Positions 35,172 to 44,853 of a DNA stretch of 51,975 nt are shown here, piece after piece. Position 1 is the first letter of the stretch; each line of letters begins with the position of its first letter. The position numbers and the translations under genes are program-made. The DNA comes from an uncultured Prevotella sp. (lineage in GTDB: Bacteria > Bacteroidota > Bacteroidia > Bacteroidales > Bacteroidaceae): assembly GCA_934254985.1 (NCBI GenBank), contig CAKQMS010000018.1, positions 1 through 51,975 of the forward strand, given 5' to 3'. The notes under the pieces are model-generated. The model saw nothing but the letters and a program-made list of their open reading frames with translations, was not told where the DNA came from and ran no database searches.

Positions 35172-36053
35172 ATGGACGATTATCAGATGCACCCTATCAC
35201 CATCGACTCTATAAAGAGCATATGCAACTGCGACTATCTTGACAACGATCTTGTAATATTCGACGAGATTGCTAAAGTTCCTATACCCGACGAACCTCGC
35301 CGTATGGGTTGCATATTGATGGCGCTATGTCTGAACGGCACAGCTACATATAATGTGGATACAAAGGCGCACCACGTGAAGGCTGGAGACGTGATAATAA
35401 TAAGTACCAACCAGGTGACAGACAGCTTCAATATGTCTGCCGACTGTAGTGGTATGGCCTTTATGATGTCTGAGAACTTCTTCCGCGAGATTATATCGGG
35501 CATGCACGAGATATCTTCTCTGTTTCTCTTCTCACGCCAGCATCCCGTATGCAACTTGGAACCCGACGAAGTATATCTTACAAAGAACTACATAAAGGCT
35601 CTTATCTATAAGCTAAAAGAGAACACCCATCGCTATCGCCGTGAAACTGTGATGTCGCTATTGCGCACCATGATTTATGACCTCAGCAATGTGATATACC
35701 GTATAATGCAAGACAACGAGAAAAAGAGTACTCGTGCTGATAGGATATTCTCAGAGTTCTTGCTGTTGGTAGAAAACAACTATCGCACTCAGCGACGTGT
35801 GGGATGGTATGCGCTAAACTTAGGCATCACACCAAAATATCTATCAGAGATGGTGAGAGTGGCAAGCAGACGCACACCAAACGACTGGATAGACGACTAT
35901 GTGACGCTTGAGCTAAGAGTATTACTTAGGAATACCAACAAGAACATAAAAGAGATAACAGAAGAGATGAACTTCCCTAACCAAAGTTTCCTTGGCAAAT
36001 ATTTCAAGGAGCATGTAGGAATAAGCCCTTCTGCATATCGCAAGGGTAAATAG
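35172..36053 (+). CDS. AraC/XylS family transcriptional regulator
   Basis: DNA-binding protein of 293 residues from the ATG at 35172, which follows an AAGGAAAA stretch; the longer frame begins inside the promoter. The N-terminal half is a cupin-like sensor (ATYNVDTKAHHVKAGDVIII near 60-80). The C-terminal half (about 195-293) has the two helix-turn-helix units of AraC, including WYALNLGITPKYLSEMVR and the second-helix block EITEEMNFPNQSFLGKYFKE. It may control the adjacent GH95 locus in response to a sugar, though the separate promoter leaves that open. Confidence 0.88.
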   Translation: MDDYQMHPITIDSIKSICNCDYLDNDLVIFDEIAKVPIPDEPRRMGCILMALCLNGTATYNVDTKAHHVKAGDVIIISTNQVTDSFNMSADCSGMAFMMSENFFREIISGMHEISSLFLFSRQHPVCNLEPDEVYLTKNYIKALIYKLKENTHRYRRETVMSLLRTMIYDLSNVIYRIMQDNEKKSTRADRIFSEFLLLVENNYRTQRRVGWYALNLGITPKYLSEMVRVASRRTPNDWIDDYVTLELRVLLRNTNKNIKEITEEMNFPNQSFLGKYFKEHVGISPSAYRKGK

Positions 36054-36090
36054 ATTACACTTTATAAAAAAGGAAAACAAATAAAACAAT

Positions 36091-36120
36091 AATGCGCAAG
36101 ACAACATCTTGCGCATTTTC
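36091..36120. terminator. Bidirectional terminator
   Basis: AATGCGCAAGA (36091-36101) pairs with TCTTGCGCATT (36107-36117) around a five-base loop, with A-rich and T-rich flanks. It lies between the converging AraC-type gene and the DUF3109 gene. Confidence 0.88.
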
Positions 36121-36129
36121 TATTCTTCA

Positions 36130-36726
36130 TCAGCCTTCTCTTGAAGCCAATAATGTTTCTGCTATTTCGCATAGTTCCTGATACCACTCTTTGCCAAAGC
36201 GACGAACTAATGGACCTTCGAGGAACTTATATACAGGCAAGCCTAAGTCCCTACCCTTTTCTACTGCCGGACGGCATACATCCCAACGATTATAGTTAAG
36301 ACCTACAAGACCGCCAGCAAATCGTTTCTCACGAATAGGATAAAGAGCACAAGAGATAGGCTTTATAAACTTTGTTTTGCCACCACGATAAGCACGCTCA
36401 AGAGCACACAGACAGCAACCATTCTCATAGCATGTAAACACACAGTCTTTACCATTTACGATGCTCGTAACAAGGTCGCCATCACAATCGTTGTATGCCA
36501 CACCTTGCTTATCGACAACAGCCTGCGCAGAAGCACTCATATCGTTCCATACAATGTCGAGAGCATCTTCTATGCCAGCTATCTCGTCCATGGTTAGCGG
36601 AGCACCTGCATCGCCCTCCACACAACATTCACCCTTGCACTTGTCAAGGTCGCAACAGAATTTCTCAGTAATAATATCTGGCGACACCAATACGTCGCCC
36701 ACTTGTATAATATGTAATTCTTGCAT
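36130..36726 (-). CDS. DUF3109 family cysteine-rich protein
   Basis: A 198-residue cytoplasmic protein of unknown function. It has a cysteine-rich metal-binding pattern: FCCDLDKCKGECCVEGDAGA near 23-42, CVFTCYENGCCLCALERAY near 94-112, and SCALYPI near 124-130. The family is widespread in Bacteroidetes and related in cysteine layout to YkgJ-type (zinc/iron-cluster) proteins. Lies 13 bp behind ung and is likely cotranscribed; a link to repair is only suggested by that. Confidence 0.82.
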   Translation of the reverse strand: MQELHIIQVGDVLVSPDIITEKFCCDLDKCKGECCVEGDAGAPLTMDEIAGIEDALDIVWNDMSASAQAVVDKQGVAYNDCDGDLVTSIVNGKDCVFTCYENGCCLCALERAYRGGKTKFIKPISCALYPIREKRFAGGLVGLNYNRWDVCRPAVEKGRDLGLPVYKFLEGPLVRRFGKEWYQELCEIAETLLASREG

Positions 36727-36739
36727 ATTCTGTAAGTCT

Positions 36740-37405
36740 TTACCACTCTATAGTCTTTTCTCCATTCTGCGCCAAATACTCATTGCAGCGCGAGAACTGA
36801 TGATTGCCAAACCATCCTCCTCTGTTTGCAGACAAAGGTGAAGGATGCACGCTCTCAAGCACCAAATGCTTATTTTGGTCAATAAGATACTTCTTGCTAC
36901 GAGCAAAACCGCCCCAAAGCATAAACACCAAGTGTTCACGCTTGTCGCTCAATGCCTTTATGGCAGCATCGGTGAATGTTGTCCATCCCAATCGCTGATG
37001 GCTATTGGCAACATGTGCCCTTACAGTAAGTGTAGCATTTAGCAACAGCACACCCTGAGTAGCCCAGCGAGTAAGGTCGCCAGATTTAGCTGCCGGTTTA
37101 CCAAGGTCGAGCTCTATCTCCTTGAAGATATTGATGAGCGAAGGAGGAGGCGTAACGCCTTCAGGCACCGAGAAACTCAATCCCATAGCCTGACCAGGCT
37201 CATGATAAGGGTCTTGACCTATTATCACCACCTTTACATCGTCAAACGGACAAAGGTTGAAGGCATTAAAAATCTTGTTGCCTGGAGGGAAACATTGATA
37301 ATGCAAGTACTCTTCCCTCACCAGATTAGTGAGGTTAACGAAATATTGCTTATCAAACTCTGCACCAAGGTGCTGTTTCCAAGAAGATTCTATTTCTACG
37401 TTCAT
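36740..37405 (-). CDS. ung: Uracil-DNA glycosylase
   Basis: Family 1 uracil-DNA glycosylase that removes uracil from DNA, starting base excision repair. About 221 residues from the ATG at 37405 (MNVEIESSWKQHL). An ATG nine codons upstream is open but adds a hydrophobic stretch not seen in the family. Water-activating motif GQDPYHEPGQAMGLSF, LLNATLTVRAH, and the HPSPLSANRGGWFG block are intact. Confidence 0.94.
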   Translation of the reverse strand: MNVEIESSWKQHLGAEFDKQYFVNLTNLVREEYLHYQCFPPGNKIFNAFNLCPFDDVKVVIIGQDPYHEPGQAMGLSFSVPEGVTPPPSLINIFKEIELDLGKPAAKSGDLTRWATQGVLLLNATLTVRAHVANSHQRLGWTTFTDAAIKALSDKREHLVFMLWGGFARSKKYLIDQNKHLVLESVHPSPLSANRGGWFGNHQFSRCNEYLAQNGEKTIEW

Positions 37406-37423
37406 AGGGAGAAAAAAGAAAGA

Positions 37424-37521
37424 AAGCCTCACTCCCAGCCCCTCTCCAAAGGGGAGAAGGAAGTAATTAGCATTATTGCTGGGAGTGAGGTTTTAAAATA
37501 TTTTGTAGAGGGGTGAGGCTA
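37424..37521. repeat. GC-rich inverted-repeat element between ung and gpmI
   Basis: CCTCACTCCCAGC (37427-37439) is the exact reverse complement of 37478-37490. Inside is a second hairpin (CCCCTCTCC-AAA-GGGGAG), and at the right end a further near-inverted copy (GTAGAGGGGTGAGGCT, 37505-37520) of the left-end sequence. The composition is unlike the AT-rich surroundings. It may be a REP/MITE-like intergenic repeat and may also end gpmI transcription. Confidence 0.6.
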
Positions 37522-37524
37522 CTA

Positions 37525-39045
37525 TTAGTCTTCGATAAGGCACTCGCCTGTCATTTCTGCAGGCTGCTCCAAGCCCATGATATGGAGGATAGAAGGAGCA
37601 ACGTCAGCCAAACGACCATCCTTAACTGTTGCTGAGTTGTTGTCAGTAACATAGATGAATGGAACAGGGTTCAAAGAGTGAGCGGTGTTTGGTGTACCGT
37701 CTTCGTTGATAGCGTTATCAGCGTTACCGTGGTCAGCGATGATGATAGCTTCGTAGTCGTTAGCCTTAGCAGCCTCGATAACCTCGCGAACGCAGTTGTC
37801 AACAGCATGTACAGCCTTAGCAATAGCATTGTAGATACCTGTATGACCAACCATATCGCCATTAGCGAAGTTTACAACGATGAAATCATACTCCTGAGTG
37901 TTGATAGCACCTACGAGCTTATCCTTAACCTCGTAAGCAGACATCTCTGGCTTCAAGTCGTAAGTAGCAACCTTTGGAGAAGGTACCAAGATACGATCCT
38001 CGCCCTCGTATGGAGTCTCACGACCACCATTCAAGAAGAATGTAACGTGAGCATATTTCTCTGTTTCTGCAGTATGGAGCTGCTTCTTGCCATTAGCTGC
38101 AAGATACTCACCAAGAGTATTGGTAACATTCTCCTTAGGGAAGAGGATGTTTACGCCCTTGAAGCTTGCATCATATGGAGTCATGCAGAAATACTGCAAT
38201 CCAGGAATAGTATTCATTCCCTCTTCAGGCATATCCTGCTGAGTCAATACCTGTGTAAGCTCCTTAGCACGGTCGTTACGATAGTTGATGAAGATAACAA
38301 CATCGCCCTCGCCGATAGTACCGTCTACATTAGAATTGCTGATTGCCTTGATAAACTCGTCGGTTACGCCCTCGTCGTAGCTTTCCTGCATAGCCTGAAC
38401 CATATCGGCAGACTTCTTGCCTTCGCCCTTTACCAAGAGGTCGTAAGCTTCCTTCACACGATTCCAACGCTTATCACGATCCATAGCATAGAAACGACCA
38501 ATGATGCTTGCGATATGTGCGCCATTGTTGTCGCAGCACTTCTGTACATCCTCGATAAAGCCCTTACCGCTCTTAGGGTCGGTATCACGACCGTCCATGA
38601 AGCAATGTACGAACACCTTGTCTGTCAAACCATACTCCTTGCCAATCTCGATGAGCTTGAAGAGATGGTTAAGTGAAGAGTGTACACCACCAGTAGAAGT
38701 AAGACCCATCAAGTGGAGCTTCTTACCGTTATCGCGAGCATAGCTGTAAGCCTTTATCACTTCCTTGTTGTTGAGGATTTCGCCGCTTTCGCAAGCCTTG
38801 TTGATCTTCACCAAGTCCTGATATACGATACGACCTGCACCGATATTAAGGTGACCAACCTCAGAGTTACCCATCTGACCATTAGGCAAACCTACATCTT
38901 CGCCAGAAGTCTGGAGTGAAGAGTGAGCCGAAACGGCTGTAAGATAATCAAGATAAGGAGTTGGAGTGTTATAGATAACATCACCTTTACCATGCTGACC
39001 GATTCCCCATCCATCGAGAATCATCAAAAGAGCTTTTTTTGCCAT
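37525..39045 (-). CDS. gpmI: 2,3-bisphosphoglycerate-independent phosphoglycerate mutase
   Basis: Glycolytic enzyme interconverting 3- and 2-phosphoglycerate with two Mn ions. 506 residues. N-terminal [10 protein letters not shown] metal-binding segment, catalytic Ser in [29 protein letters not shown], the [14 protein letters not shown] block, and the second metal site [11 protein letters not shown] and [13 protein letters not shown] long open frame on the opposite strand (37678-38676) is a shadow. A -7 box lies about 38 bases before the ATG. Confidence 0.96.
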   Translation of the reverse strand: MAKKALLMILDGWGIGQHGKGDVIYNTPTPYLDYLTAVSAHSSLQTSGEDVGLPNGQMGNSEVGHLNIGAGRIVYQDLVKINKACESGEILNNKEVIKAYSYARDNGKKLHLMGLTSTGGVHSSLNHLFKLIEIGKEYGLTDKVFVHCFMDGRDTDPKSGKGFIEDVQKCCDNNGAHIASIIGRFYAMDRDKRWNRVKEAYDLLVKGEGKKSADMVQAMQESYDEGVTDEFIKAISNSNVDGTIGEGDVVIFINYRNDRAKELTQVLTQQDMPEEGMNTIPGLQYFCMTPYDASFKGVNILFPKENVTNTLGEYLAANGKKQLHTAETEKYAHVTFFLNGGRETPYEGEDRILVPSPKVATYDLKPEMSAYEVKDKLVGAINTQEYDFIVVNFANGDMVGHTGIYNAIAKAVHAVDNCVREVIEAAKANDYEAIIIADHGNADNAINEDGTPNTAHSLNPVPFIYVTDNNSATVKDGRLADVAPSILHIMGLEQPAEMTGECLIED

Positions 39046-39082
39046 AATTACTATTTTATTATAAGTTTATTGTATTCCGTTG

Positions 39083-39090
39083 CAAAATTA
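39083..39090 (-). promoter_or_regulatory. -7 box of gpmI
   Basis: TAATTTTG on the minus strand, giving a leader of about 30 nt before the gpmI ATG at 39045. Confidence 0.65.
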
Positions 39091-39111
39091 CTATAATTCA
39101 GTGGAAACACA

Positions 39112-39146
39112 AAACAAGCGAGCCAATAATTTTGACTCGCTTGTTT
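39112..39146 (-). terminator. Terminator of the M6 protease gene
   Basis: AAACAAGCGAG (39112-39122) pairs with CTCGCTTGTTT (39136-39146). On the minus strand it follows the M6 protease stop and precedes the gpmI promoter. Confidence 0.82.
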
Positions 39147-39189
39147 GCCTATTATATTAATAATTCTTTATGCCGTTTAATGTAAGTTA

Positions 39190-41355
39190 TTACCTTAACA
39201 CCTTCTTTACAGTACCATCAGAATACTTCACGATGTTGATGCCTGCACCAAGAGTCTGGCGCAAAGTGCCATCAGTAGAATATATTGCTGTAGGAACCTT
39301 TACAGAGTTTTGCTCAATACCTTTGACAGCAGTTGAAGCAGCTGTAACAATTACATCGTCGAGGAAGAAACGCTTACCAGGAGTAAACTTTATCTTTATA
39401 TTGTCTGAACCTGTGATGGTAGCGGTGAATGTCTGCCATGAATCTGTAGTCATATTGAATGAAGAAGGAGAAATAGTAGCATCGCCATCTATTGAGACTG
39501 ACAGACGTGTATCATCTTTACCCCAAGGAGCAGCACGGAATGTAAGAGTGGCAGTACCGTCTATCTCGATAGCAGGAGTTGTAGCTTCGCCTTTCTTCTT
39601 GCTTGAACCAAAACGAGCACAACCATCAGCACCATGAGGACTTTCAGAATACCAGCCAGCATTGTCAGCTTCAAAGTCTGAGTCAGCAAATCTTCCTGCT
39701 CCACTAAACATATTATCATTACCACCTGTACCAGCACAAGCATCAAAGGTTTCAGAGAATATAACTTCGCCAGTAGGAGTATTTGGTGAAGACGAATTGA
39801 AGTAGTTAGGACCAAAGTCCATAGAAGCCACACCGTCGCTTGTTACTGCGATATTGCGGATTGCTACATCCATGTATTTCTTGCCATCACTATTTTTTGT
39901 ATATATAGCATTAGATGGACGTGATAAATTAGTCAAGCTATCATTGCCCTTATAAGGATATGGGTCGCCCAAGTATGTTGTCTTGGTGTAGCCTTGCTGA
40001 GTTTTGCTATAATACTTAGAGTCGTCATCATTGTCGGCATGGAATATAGTCATGCGCTGATGAGGGTTTGTGAATTGCAAATCAGAATCATATCCTGTGG
40101 TATTTACCATATTATAATCCCATACCGTTTGGTCGAAGTCAACATGAGTGATAAGCACACCACCTTGAGGCAGACTCTCGTCCCAACCTGAGAACTGGCG
40201 GTTTTCTACCAAGAAGTATTCATCCTCGTTGCCACTATTAATAAGTTTGTAAGCCTCGCCACCTTCTGTCAAAGCCTTCATACCTGTAACAGAAAGTTCT
40301 GCGCCCTTGCGCACTTCTATTGGGTCAATCCATCCAGAAATCATACGCTCATAGGCAGTATAGCCACAAGGCTGATATCCATCATTATTATATGCACCAT
40401 AGTCCATAAGGTCGAAAGGTCCCATACCGAAGTTGCCTGAGTAGCCAGTATCATACATGTCAGGAATACCCATGCAATGAGAGAACTCGTGACACATAGT
40501 GCCGATGCCACCAACCTCGCCTGCGCCATTAAGCTCTGAGCTACAAGCATAGGTGTCAACCTTTACTCCGTCGAGAGTCAAAGCCATAGATGCGCCAGAG
40601 AGCTGCCATTCGTGTGGCCAAATAGTATTTTCTTTACCGGTATCAGCCTCGCCATAACCAGCATATATAACATACACTTGGTCTACTTCGCCATCGCCAT
40701 CCCAATCATATTTTGAGAAATCAACTTTTGAGTCAACGCCCTTGCAAGCCTCTGCAACCATCTCTCCAGGATGAAGGTCGGAACCATTAGCATCATTGCC
40801 ACCATAGTATTTCATGTTGTGAGCCAACTTTACAGGACCAACAACATCGAAGTCGAGTTCAAACTGTCCACGGCTCTGCGCAAGGAAATAATCCTTTACC
40901 GAACCTTGGAAGTAGCCTTCGCTATATCCCGCCTCGTTTGATATACGATTAAATAGAGTCTGAGAATCACTATTCTTGAACTTCGCATCAGTAAATTCTA
41001 CCAATATCACCAAACCCTTTTTCTTGCCCTTGAACACATCGGTAGCATTACTAAGATTGCGACGAGCAGCACGACGAGCATGAGCCTTAGCCTTGCGAGC
41101 CAAAGCACGAGTAGTGAGATTAGAAACAGCTGAAGCATCAGCAAGCTTAAAGACGTTTGCTTCGCCTGTTGGCACATACTTGTTGCCATAGGCATCTTGC
41201 CAATAGTGCATAAACTCATCACCTACCAACGATACCTCAACCTTAGTGCCGTCGTTAAGAGTGATAGTGTTTGTCAAACCGCGCTTAGCTGGCAAAGCCA
41301 TTGCTGCCAACGACATGAGCGCTACCATTCCAGTTACAATAGTTTTCTTTATCAT
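39190..41355 (-). CDS. Secreted M6 family metalloprotease with T9SS-like tail
   Basis: Zinc metalloprotease of the immune-inhibitor-A/M6 type, 721 residues. Signal peptide to about A22, then a propeptide with a basic Arg/Ala/Lys patch (about 81-100) likely to be removed. The catalytic domain starts near 111 (KKKGLVILVEFTDAKF). The zinc site is H289-E-x-x-H293 with GxPD following (D299). A calcium-like loop DGDGEVDQ lies at 219-226, and a jelly-roll-like domain at about 530-675. The end (IYSTDGTLRQTLGAGINIVK and the KKVLR finish) matches type A T9SS sorting tails, so the protein is probably exported to the cell surface by T9SS. It has its own promoter. Confidence 0.88.
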   Translation of the reverse strand: MIKKTIVTGMVALMSLAAMALPAKRGLTNTITLNDGTKVEVSLVGDEFMHYWQDAYGNKYVPTGEANVFKLADASAVSNLTTRALARKAKAHARRAARRNLSNATDVFKGKKKGLVILVEFTDAKFKNSDSQTLFNRISNEAGYSEGYFQGSVKDYFLAQSRGQFELDFDVVGPVKLAHNMKYYGGNDANGSDLHPGEMVAEACKGVDSKVDFSKYDWDGDGEVDQVYVIYAGYGEADTGKENTIWPHEWQLSGASMALTLDGVKVDTYACSSELNGAGEVGGIGTMCHEFSHCMGIPDMYDTGYSGNFGMGPFDLMDYGAYNNDGYQPCGYTAYERMISGWIDPIEVRKGAELSVTGMKALTEGGEAYKLINSGNEDEYFLVENRQFSGWDESLPQGGVLITHVDFDQTVWDYNMVNTTGYDSDLQFTNPHQRMTIFHADNDDDSKYYSKTQQGYTKTTYLGDPYPYKGNDSLTNLSRPSNAIYTKNSDGKKYMDVAIRNIAVTSDGVASMDFGPNYFNSSSPNTPTGEVIFSETFDACAGTGGNDNMFSGAGRFADSDFEADNAGWYSESPHGADGCARFGSSKKKGEATTPAIEIDGTATLTFRAAPWGKDDTRLSVSIDGDATISPSSFNMTTDSWQTFTATITGSDNIKIKFTPGKRFFLDDVIVTAASTAVKGIEQNSVKVPTAIYSTDGTLRQTLGAGINIVKYSDGTVKKVLR

Positions 41356-41398
41356 AAGTTATAGTTAATATACATAAAAAACAAACGAGCTAAGAATG

Positions 41399-41406
41399 CA
41401 AATATA
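41399..41406 (-). promoter_or_regulatory. Promoter of the M6 protease gene
   Basis: On the minus strand TATATTTG (plus 41399-41406) with an upstream TTTGG about 21 bases away, matching the phylum's -33/-7 spacing. Leader of about 37 nt. Confidence 0.7.
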
Positions 41407-41542
41407 GCACTTTTATTTTAATAAAACCAAATATTTATTCTGCTATAACTTTTTTTTATTATATATTTCTAAAAATAATCAACGAACAAGCTATTCCTAT
41501 AAACAAAGAATCCCTTGAGCATACTACTTTGACAAACCAAAA

Positions 41543-41572
41543 AGCGGCATCCGCAATAATGCGAATGCCGCT
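41543..41572 (-). terminator. Terminator of the 1005-residue repeat-protein gene
   Basis: AGCGGCATCCGCA (41543-41555) pairs with TGCGAATGCCGCT (41560-41572), one mismatch, ATAA loop. It follows the stop at 41627 on the minus strand. Confidence 0.82.
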
Positions 41573-41626
41573 CCTTTATTATATAATAAGGTGAAAGCCT
41601 AAGCCACCTTATCTATAGATGTATGT

Positions 41627-44600
41627 TTACTTAACAACAATCTTCTTGCCACCTACTACGTAGATACCCTTAGCCAAGCCCTTAACAGACTCACCGATGT
41701 TGCGAACCTTTGCACCATTCAAGTTGTAAACAGCAGCATTCTTAGCAGCAACAGCGATAGAAGAGATACCATCAGAGGTTGCAAACTTATAAGAGATTGG
41801 GCAGAATACATAAGATTCGAAATCCAAGAATACTACACCAACAACACTCTCAAACTTAGCTGTCTCTGGCATATCCTCAGGAAGAACGAAGAACTGATCT
41901 GCAAGAATAATTGAAGCATCATCCTGCTTGATAACAGGAGCACCATCTTCTACTGCGAAGTCAACATCCTTGAGTTCGAACAAACGCAAGTGGTTCTCTG
42001 CCTTCTGAAGATCAGCAATCTTAGCCTCTGTAGGAGTGATTGTGGTAGGAGTGATTGTAAGTTCTGACTTAGAAGTCTCATCATTAGCTACCAAAGCTGT
42101 AGACCAAGCGCTATAGTTAACATTGATATAACCATTGAGCTCTACACCCTCCTTAAGTTCACTTTCGAACCAGTTGTTTGCATTAGCCTTTGTTATAATG
42201 TTAGAGATTTCAACTGCACCAGTCTCGTCCTCAAGAATTGCATACAATACAGCAGCACGTGGGTCGATACCCTCGTCCATCTTCTGAACATAAGTAATCT
42301 TAGCGTTCTTCAACATGAGCTTAACGCTTGGATCCTCCATTTCACCACCTTCAACCTGGCTAAGAGCTGCAATATTCTCAACAACAGGAGTTTCAGGAAC
42401 TGTAGGAGCATCATAAGATACAGGAGTAAAGAAATATGTAGGAGTTTCCTGATCGAGCGTTTCATAGGTTGCATAAAGAATACCCTGTACACCTGCGAGT
42501 ACTTCTGGCATATCGCTACCATCAGTCGCCCATAATGCAAACGCATCATTTAACTGCAGAGTATCTTCTCCCTGACAGAAATTGAATGTTGGGAACTCTG
42601 CATCACCAGACTTCTTAATAGTTACATTTTGAAGATTGAAGTAGCGCATATCATTCTCTGGTTTCAAGATTTCAGCAATAGTTCCTACTGTAGCTTCTAC
42701 ATTAGAAGTAGTGATTGTTAATTCAGACTTTTCTGTATCCTCTGATGCCCAAAGAGAGTTTGGCCAGTTGAGTGTTGCATAGAGAGTACCATTGAGAACA
42801 GAGCCGGCCTCGAAGTTGCCTTCAAGCATACCCTCAGCAGTTGCCTCCATCAAAAGATCACTTACAGAAACTGCACCTGTTGCGTCTTCCAAAACGGCGA
42901 AGTCAATCATTTCCATGCCATAATCACTATTCTTGTGCAAAACAGTAATCTTAGCATCCTTGAGATTCATCTTAACAGGAATTTCATCATACTCGTCCTT
43001 AAACTTAAGGCTATGCAATTCTGCGATGCTGTTAACCTCGGTAAAAGTAGGAGTTTCTTCAGCCTTTGGAGAATAAATTTCAACCTTTGTCAAAATATCA
43101 GAGAAGCGATAGAGAGCAAACTCCTTATCACCAGCTACAATAGTAGTCTTAGTACCATTCTTACCATAGTTGTTGATATAAGTATAAACACCAACTTGGT
43201 CTGCTGTACCGTCTGCAATAGAAAGCTTACCATCAGTAATGGCAACCTTATTTTCTGTATTATCCTCACCTTCAGCATTCATCTGGTAGATAGGATACAT
43301 CATACCAAAACCTGTAAAGAGAACAGGAGCCTTACCATCCTTATTAATTTCTACATTCAAGCCTGCGAGAACATCTGTAGCAGAAGCTGACTCTGCAGAG
43401 AAATCATAGAAATATTTGTCAGCTACAACATCACCATACTTAGCAGGCCACTGAGAGCTTGAACCAGGAAGACTTACGCCTTCTGCCTTCTTCTTCCAGT
43501 TAGCAGAAAGGTCTTCTGCCTTCAAAGTAGTAAAGTCGATAGCCTTTGTAAGCTCATATTCCTTGGTATTGTCGATAGTTACAGATGTAGAAGTATAACC
43601 CTCTGCACTTGCTGTAACAACATATATACCAGCAGCAGTAGCTTCGATAGTGCCATTGCACTCTACTCCACTTTCTGCTTCACCTTCACCAGAAGGAGTG
43701 AAATCGTAGGTCAACTTAGCAGTAGGAGTCAACAAGACATCCTTGTTGTTGCATACCACGCTATATGTGCGAGCAAAGCCTTCGCCCATCTTTGTGATAG
43801 AAGCAACAGGAGTAGCCAATGACAATTCTGTACCAGCCTCGATAGTGAACTGAAGCACATCAGACTTTTGTTCGCCATTAGTACTTACTACATAGTAAGT
43901 TGTTGTCTCGCTAACAGTAACCTCAGCCTTGTTTACATTATTACCTTCGCCATCTTTGAAGTTGGTATATGTATCGCTACCATCGGTATTGTATGCAAGA
44001 TTAGCACCTGTAAAAGTTACGGTACGACTTGTTCCATTAACAGCAGTATAAGCAGCAGTAGGCTTAACGACAACAGTACCAGGAGCATATACTACGATAG
44101 AAGAGATGTATCCTACATTCTTATTTCCACAGAAGTTTACCTGACCATCGGCTGTCATTGTTGCATAATAAGTCTTGGTATCTTCACTCTTTTCATAAGT
44201 GAAAGATCCATCAGGTTCTCCTTTATCATTGATCAATGACATTACTTTTTCTGCATCTTGAGTACAGTTAAAAGCAACGACATAATCTTTCTTCAAATTT
44301 ATGACAGCACCTGAGCGCGAACCATTAGCTGTATACAATCCACCCTTAGTAGAGCGTATCCACCAACCTTTGCTTGGATAAGCTGCCTGCAAAGCCAAAT
44401 AACCTTGCAACTCTTCAGGTGTTGCTACTTCATAAATCTTCTGATATAATTTATTTCCTGTTTCAAAAGCAGTACCACATTGGGTGGTCGAAAGCGTAAG
44501 ATTTACATCACTTGCATATGTTGCCTTCGAGAAATCCATTGTCTTAATGGCTGTATAGCCACTCAAATCAGGATCTGCTGCAAAAACATTCTGCGTTACA

Positions 44601-44644
44601 AGTATTGCCAACGCAGTCATCACTAAAGAATAAAATTTCTTCAT
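41627..44644 (-). CDS. Large secreted repeat protein with T9SS sorting tail
   Basis: Function unknown; 1005 residues. Signal peptide (MKKFYSLVMTALAILVTQNV, cleavage near FAA). A beta-rich N-terminal half contains Thr/Ser-rich Ig-like stretches. Two tandem copies of a roughly 200-residue module follow: the first at about 540-750 (IPVKMNLKDAKITVLHK ... VLEDATGAVSVSDLL) and the second at about 760-965 (VKLMLKNAKITYVQK ... ILEDETGAVEISNII). The ending NLNGAKVRNIG and GLAKGIYVVGGKKIVVK is a clear type A T9SS sorting signal. OB-fold-like modules of this kind occur in many Bacteroidetes surface proteins. The gene has an unusually long, structured leader. Confidence 0.82.
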   Translation of the reverse strand: MKKFYSLVMTALAILVTQNVFAADPDLSGYTAIKTMDFSKATYASDVNLTLSTTQCGTAFETGNKLYQKIYEVATPEELQGYLALQAAYPSKGWWIRSTKGGLYTANGSRSGAVINLKKDYVVAFNCTQDAEKVMSLINDKGEPDGSFTYEKSEDTKTYYATMTADGQVNFCGNKNVGYISSIVVYAPGTVVVKPTAAYTAVNGTSRTVTFTGANLAYNTDGSDTYTNFKDGEGNNVNKAEVTVSETTTYYVVSTNGEQKSDVLQFTIEAGTELSLATPVASITKMGEGFARTYSVVCNNKDVLLTPTAKLTYDFTPSGEGEAESGVECNGTIEATAAGIYVVTASAEGYTSTSVTIDNTKEYELTKAIDFTTLKAEDLSANWKKKAEGVSLPGSSSQWPAKYGDVVADKYFYDFSAESASATDVLAGLNVEINKDGKAPVLFTGFGMMYPIYQMNAEGEDNTENKVAITDGKLSIADGTADQVGVYTYINNYGKNGTKTTIVAGDKEFALYRFSDILTKVEIYSPKAEETPTFTEVNSIAELHSLKFKDEYDEIPVKMNLKDAKITVLHKNSDYGMEMIDFAVLEDATGAVSVSDLLMEATAEGMLEGNFEAGSVLNGTLYATLNWPNSLWASEDTEKSELTITTSNVEATVGTIAEILKPENDMRYFNLQNVTIKKSGDAEFPTFNFCQGEDTLQLNDAFALWATDGSDMPEVLAGVQGILYATYETLDQETPTYFFTPVSYDAPTVPETPVVENIAALSQVEGGEMEDPSVKLMLKNAKITYVQKMDEGIDPRAAVLYAILEDETGAVEISNIITKANANNWFESELKEGVELNGYINVNYSAWSTALVANDETSKSELTITPTTITPTEAKIADLQKAENHLRLFELKDVDFAVEDGAPVIKQDDASIILADQFFVLPEDMPETAKFESVVGVVFLDFESYVFCPISYKFATSDGISSIAVAAKNAAVYNLNGAKVRNIGESVKGLAKGIYVVGGKKIVVK

Positions 44645-44848
44645 GTAGTTATAGTTTTGTAGAGTAGAGTGTCGTCAGTCCGTGGGCACTTAAATAATAG
44701 GTAAAAGTTTTGGGGATTCGGTTGCGGACTGTTTTATCACCTTCCCGTCTTAGGGGTAAGGTCAGCCGAATTGCGATTAGTTTATCTTTGTTTTTTAAGT
44801 CTTAATATAAGTCGTTAATTATTAGTAGAATATATTAAATAGAGGTTT
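44645..44848 (-). promoter_or_regulatory. Long structured 5' leader with pseudoknot (candidate riboswitch)
   Basis: About 200 nt from the likely transcription start to the ATG at 44644. Read on the minus strand: ATTCGG (plus 44766-44771) pairs with CCGAAT (44716-44721). Inside, CCTTACCC (44754-44761) pairs with GGGAAGG (44740-44746), with one bulged A. CAGTCCG (44725-44731) pairs exactly with CGGACTG (44676-44682), crossing the first stem and forming a pseudoknot. The wording GGGAAGGTGA and CAGTCCGCAACCG recalls the core of cobalamin riboswitches, but the usual B12-box region and length are not evident. Could be a degenerate cobalamin-type RNA or an undescribed leader. Confidence 0.5.
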
Positions 44849-44853
44849 GATTG

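Noticed and set aside
37678..38676. 332-codon open frame on the plus strand
   Set aside because: It is the antisense shadow of gpmI, with no recognisable protein pattern; gpmI itself is complete with all motifs.
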